Shown: one piece after another, positions 5,879-7,684 of the stretch
Layout of the letters: every line of letters starts with the position of its first letter
How positions within the stretch are numbered: position 1 is the stretch's first letter
Assembly: GCA_016198545.1 (NCBI GenBank)
Contig: JACQIJ010000216.1
Coordinates: forward strand, 1-7,684
DNA length: 7,684 nucleotides
Source: Pseudomonadota bacterium
Lineage (GTDB): Bacteria > Pseudomonadota > Alphaproteobacteria > Micavibrionales > Micavibrionaceae
Direction: 5' to 3'
The notes under the pieces: model-generated
What the model was told of the DNA's origin: nothing
Seen by the model: the letters and a program-made list of their open reading frames with translations, nothing else
Databases searched by the model: none
Translations under genes and position numbers: made by a program

Positions 5879-7684
5879 TCAGCCAAAGCTGGCCAGGTTG
5901 CCTTTATAATTCTTCACAAAATCCGCAAACTCCTCCGCCGGCACGGGACGGGAATAACGAAAACCCTGCACCTCGTCACAATTTTCGGAGCGCAGAAAAT
6001 CCTCATGATCCTTCGTCTCAACACCCTCGGCGATGACCTTCAGGTTCAGAGAGTGGCCAAGGCGCACAATCGTACGGGCAATAGCGGCGTCATCGGGATT
6101 GTTGAGCGCATTGCGGATAAAGGACTGATCGATTTTCAGGCGGTCGATCGGGAATTGCCGCAGGTAGGAAAGCGATGAATAGCCCGTGCCGAAATCATCA
6201 ATCGCCAGCTCCACCCCCAGGCGGTGAAGTTCATTAAGCGTCTGGACGGCATGCGTGATGTCTTCCATGAACACGCTTTCCGTGACTTCCAGTTCCAGCC
6301 TGTTCGGCTTCAGGCCCGCGCCTTTCAGGACGCTTTGTACGAATGCGGGCAAATCGCTCTGATAAAACTGTGCCCCGGATACGTTGACGGCGACGCGCAG
6401 ATCATGCCCATCCATCACCCACTTTGCGGCGGTCTCGCATGCCGTGCGCAAAACTTTTTCGCCTATGGGAACGATCATGCCGGATTGTTCCGCCACGGGG
6501 ATGAAATCGACCGGCGGAATGAAGGCGCCGCCCTCCTTGCTGTTATCCGGCTTCCACCAGCGCAACAAGGCCTCGGCACCGATGATTTTTCCCGTTTTCA
6601 GATCGAGCTGCGGCTGATAATGCAGAAACAGCTGATCCTGTTCCAGCGCATCGCGCAAATCGCGCAACATCTGGAACCTCTGCTGAACGACGCGATCAAA
6701 ATCCTCGGAATATTCCTTGATCGTATCGCGCCCCTCTTCTTTCGCGCGATTCAGGGCAATATCGGCATTTTTCAAAACCTGATCCGGATCCATGCCGTCA
6801 TCCGGATATGTCGCAACGCCGATGGATGCGCGCACCTGAAAGCTTTCATTGAAAACCTTGAATGCCTCACCGCGGACGACGCCGGCAACGCGCTCGGCAA
6901 TATCGCGGGCCGTCAGGGACCCCTTTACCAGCGGCATTGTGATGGCAAATTCATCCTGACCGAACCGGGCAACGATCGCTGATTCCGGCAAGGATGAACG
7001 CAGCCGCTTGCCCACCGCCCGCAAAATGGCGTCACCCACGTTGTGTCCCATCGAATCGTTGATATCCTTAAAGTGATCAAGATCCATCGCTATGACTGCG
7101 AAATGATCGCCGGTTTCGCCGTCGCCGGCGACACGGATGCTTTTACTCAAGGTCTGCAGGAATAATGTGCGGTTCGGCAGCCCCGTCAGCGTATCGTAGT
7201 AAGCCAGCTTGTGGATCTGGTCTTCCGCCGCGCTTTTTATTTTTCTGATGTTCTGGCTGTTTTGATGGATCAGCCTGTTGGCGATATCGATGGCGCTTCC
7301 TATTTCATCGGTCGGATCGAACGGGGAAGCGGCGATCTGCGGATCCTCGGGATTATCGGATGCGCGCTGCAGGTTCTCACGCATGAACAATATCGGCTCA
7401 AGAAGCCAATGACCCAGCGCAATCATCAAAACAGCCGTAACGAATGCCGACATTAACAGCATGATAAGGATCGCCTGCTCGACATAGGTTTTTACCTGTC
7501 CCTGAACGTGGGAAGAATCGAGCTGGGCAATAATGAAATAGGGGCGGCCGAGATCGTTCGGACGGTAAACGACCTCATAAAAATTTCCATCCATGCTGCG
7601 GTAATTTGATTTTATATCCTCAGAACCTTTGATTCCCAAAACGGTGGGTGTGCCAAAACTTCCCAGAAGATTTAAGTCAATGCG
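5879..7684 (-). CDS. Membrane-bound HAMP-GGDEF-EAL protein, probable c-di-GMP phosphodiesterase (5' end outside window)
   Basis: Partial gene: the frame is open to the window edge, giving 601 residues and a TGA stop; numbering here counts the first in-window codon as 1. In order: the end of an extracytoplasmic sensor region, a transmembrane segment (about 69-92), a HAMP-like linker with P and DEIG (about 93-142), a GGDEF domain (about 160-315) and an EAL domain (about 340-585). The GGDEF domain keeps DLDHFKDIND and GHNVGD, but its signature reads RFGQDEF instead of GGDEF, and no RxxD inhibitory site precedes it. The EAL domain keeps the family's key residues: E371 (EALLRW), N434, E466 (EVTES), D496-D497 (DDFGTGYSSL), K517, E553 (AEGVET) and Q573. 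By family knowledge this fits hydrolysis of c-di-GMP at the inner membrane, with the GGDEF half regulatory or inactive. The input ligand is unknown because the sensor is truncated. It ends 48 bases before aroA. Confidence 0.93.
   Translation of the reverse strand, partial: RIDLNLLGSFGTPTVLGIKGSEDIKSNYRSMDGNFYEVVYRPNDLGRPYFIIAQLDSSHVQGQVKTYVEQAILIMLLMSAFVTAVLMIALGHWLLEPILFMRENLQRASDNPEDPQIAASPFDPTDEIGSAIDIANRLIHQNSQNIRKIKSAAEDQIHKLAYYDTLTGLPNRTLFLQTLSKSIRVAGDGETGDHFAVIAMDLDHFKDINDSMGHNVGDAILRAVGKRLRSSLPESAIVARFGQDEFAITMPLVKGSLTARDIAERVAGVVRGEAFKVFNESFQVRASIGVATYPDDGMDPDQVLKNADIALNRAKEEGRDTIKEYSEDFDRVVQQRFQMLRDLRDALEQDQLFLHYQPQLDLKTGKIIGAEALLRWWKPDNSKEGGAFIPPVDFIPVAEQSGMIVPIGEKVLRTACETAAKWVMDGHDLRVAVNVSGAQFYQSDLPAFVQSVLKGAGLKPNRLELEVTESVFMEDITHAVQTLNELHRLGVELAIDDFGTGYSSLSYLRQFPIDRLKIDQSFIRNALNNPDDAAIARTIVRLGHSLNLKVIAEGVETKDHEDFLRSENCDEVQGFRYSRPVPAEEFADFVKNYKGNLASFG

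Noticed and set aside
6224..6982. Plus-strand frame of 252 codons antisense to the GGDEF-EAL gene
   Set aside because: It is fully opposite conserved EAL and GGDEF coding sequence and has no protein features of its own.
7637..7639. TTG at 7639 as the start of the GGDEF-EAL gene
   Set aside because: The same frame stays open to the window edge, and the region ahead of the membrane helix looks like the end of a sensor domain, so the gene almost certainly begins outside the window.
1..7684. tRNA, rRNA, CRISPR array, insertion sequence, integrase or toxin-antitoxin module
   Set aside because: I looked on both strands and saw no cloverleaf, spaced repeats, transposase motifs or terminal inverted repeats. 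The content is chromosomal housekeeping plus one signalling gene.

Overview
The window looks like a stretch of core chromosome from an alphaproteobacterium. The evidence is the run cmk-rpsA-ihfB-lapA-pyrF with aroA directly upstream of cmk, the alphaproteobacterial style of the S1 protein (six S1 domains and a 'SGASLGDILGAAL' element near the C-terminus), the IHF-beta sequence, and a CP4-like (class II) EPSP synthase. I cannot assign a genus. All supported genes lie on the minus strand, so the biological order runs from high to low coordinates.

Layout in the direction of transcription: (1) 7684-5879, the 3' part of a membrane-anchored GGDEF-EAL protein whose N-terminus is cut off by the window edge. 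Its GGDEF signature is degenerate (GQDEF), while its EAL site looks intact. (2) 5830-4508, aroA, with a promoter-like sequence so close to the ATG that the mRNA may be leaderless. (3) 4511-3825, cmk, overlapping aroA by ATGA. (4) 3741-1939, rpsA, with a good Shine-Dalgarno sequence and a long lysine-rich tail. (5) A strong stem-loop terminator at 1906-1874. (6) 1697-1386, ihfB, with its own upstream region that contains a one-mismatch IHF-like site. (7) 1343-1014, a lapA-like membrane protein. (8) 1027-257, pyrF, whose start overlaps the end of lapA. (9) 256-1, an AT-rich stretch without a convincing gene.

Functionally there are probably two transcription units after the signalling gene: aroA-cmk-rpsA (aromatic amino acid synthesis, CMP/dCMP phosphorylation, mRNA binding by the 30S subunit), closed by the terminator, and ihfB-lapA-pyrF (nucleoid architecture, small inner-membrane protein, UMP synthesis). 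The c-di-GMP gene is an accessory neighbour rather than part of the housekeeping block.

I found no mobile element, CRISPR array, tRNA, rRNA or clear novel system. The observations most worth following are regulatory (possible leaderless aroA, possible IHF autoregulation, structured rpsA leader) and the altered GGDEF motif.
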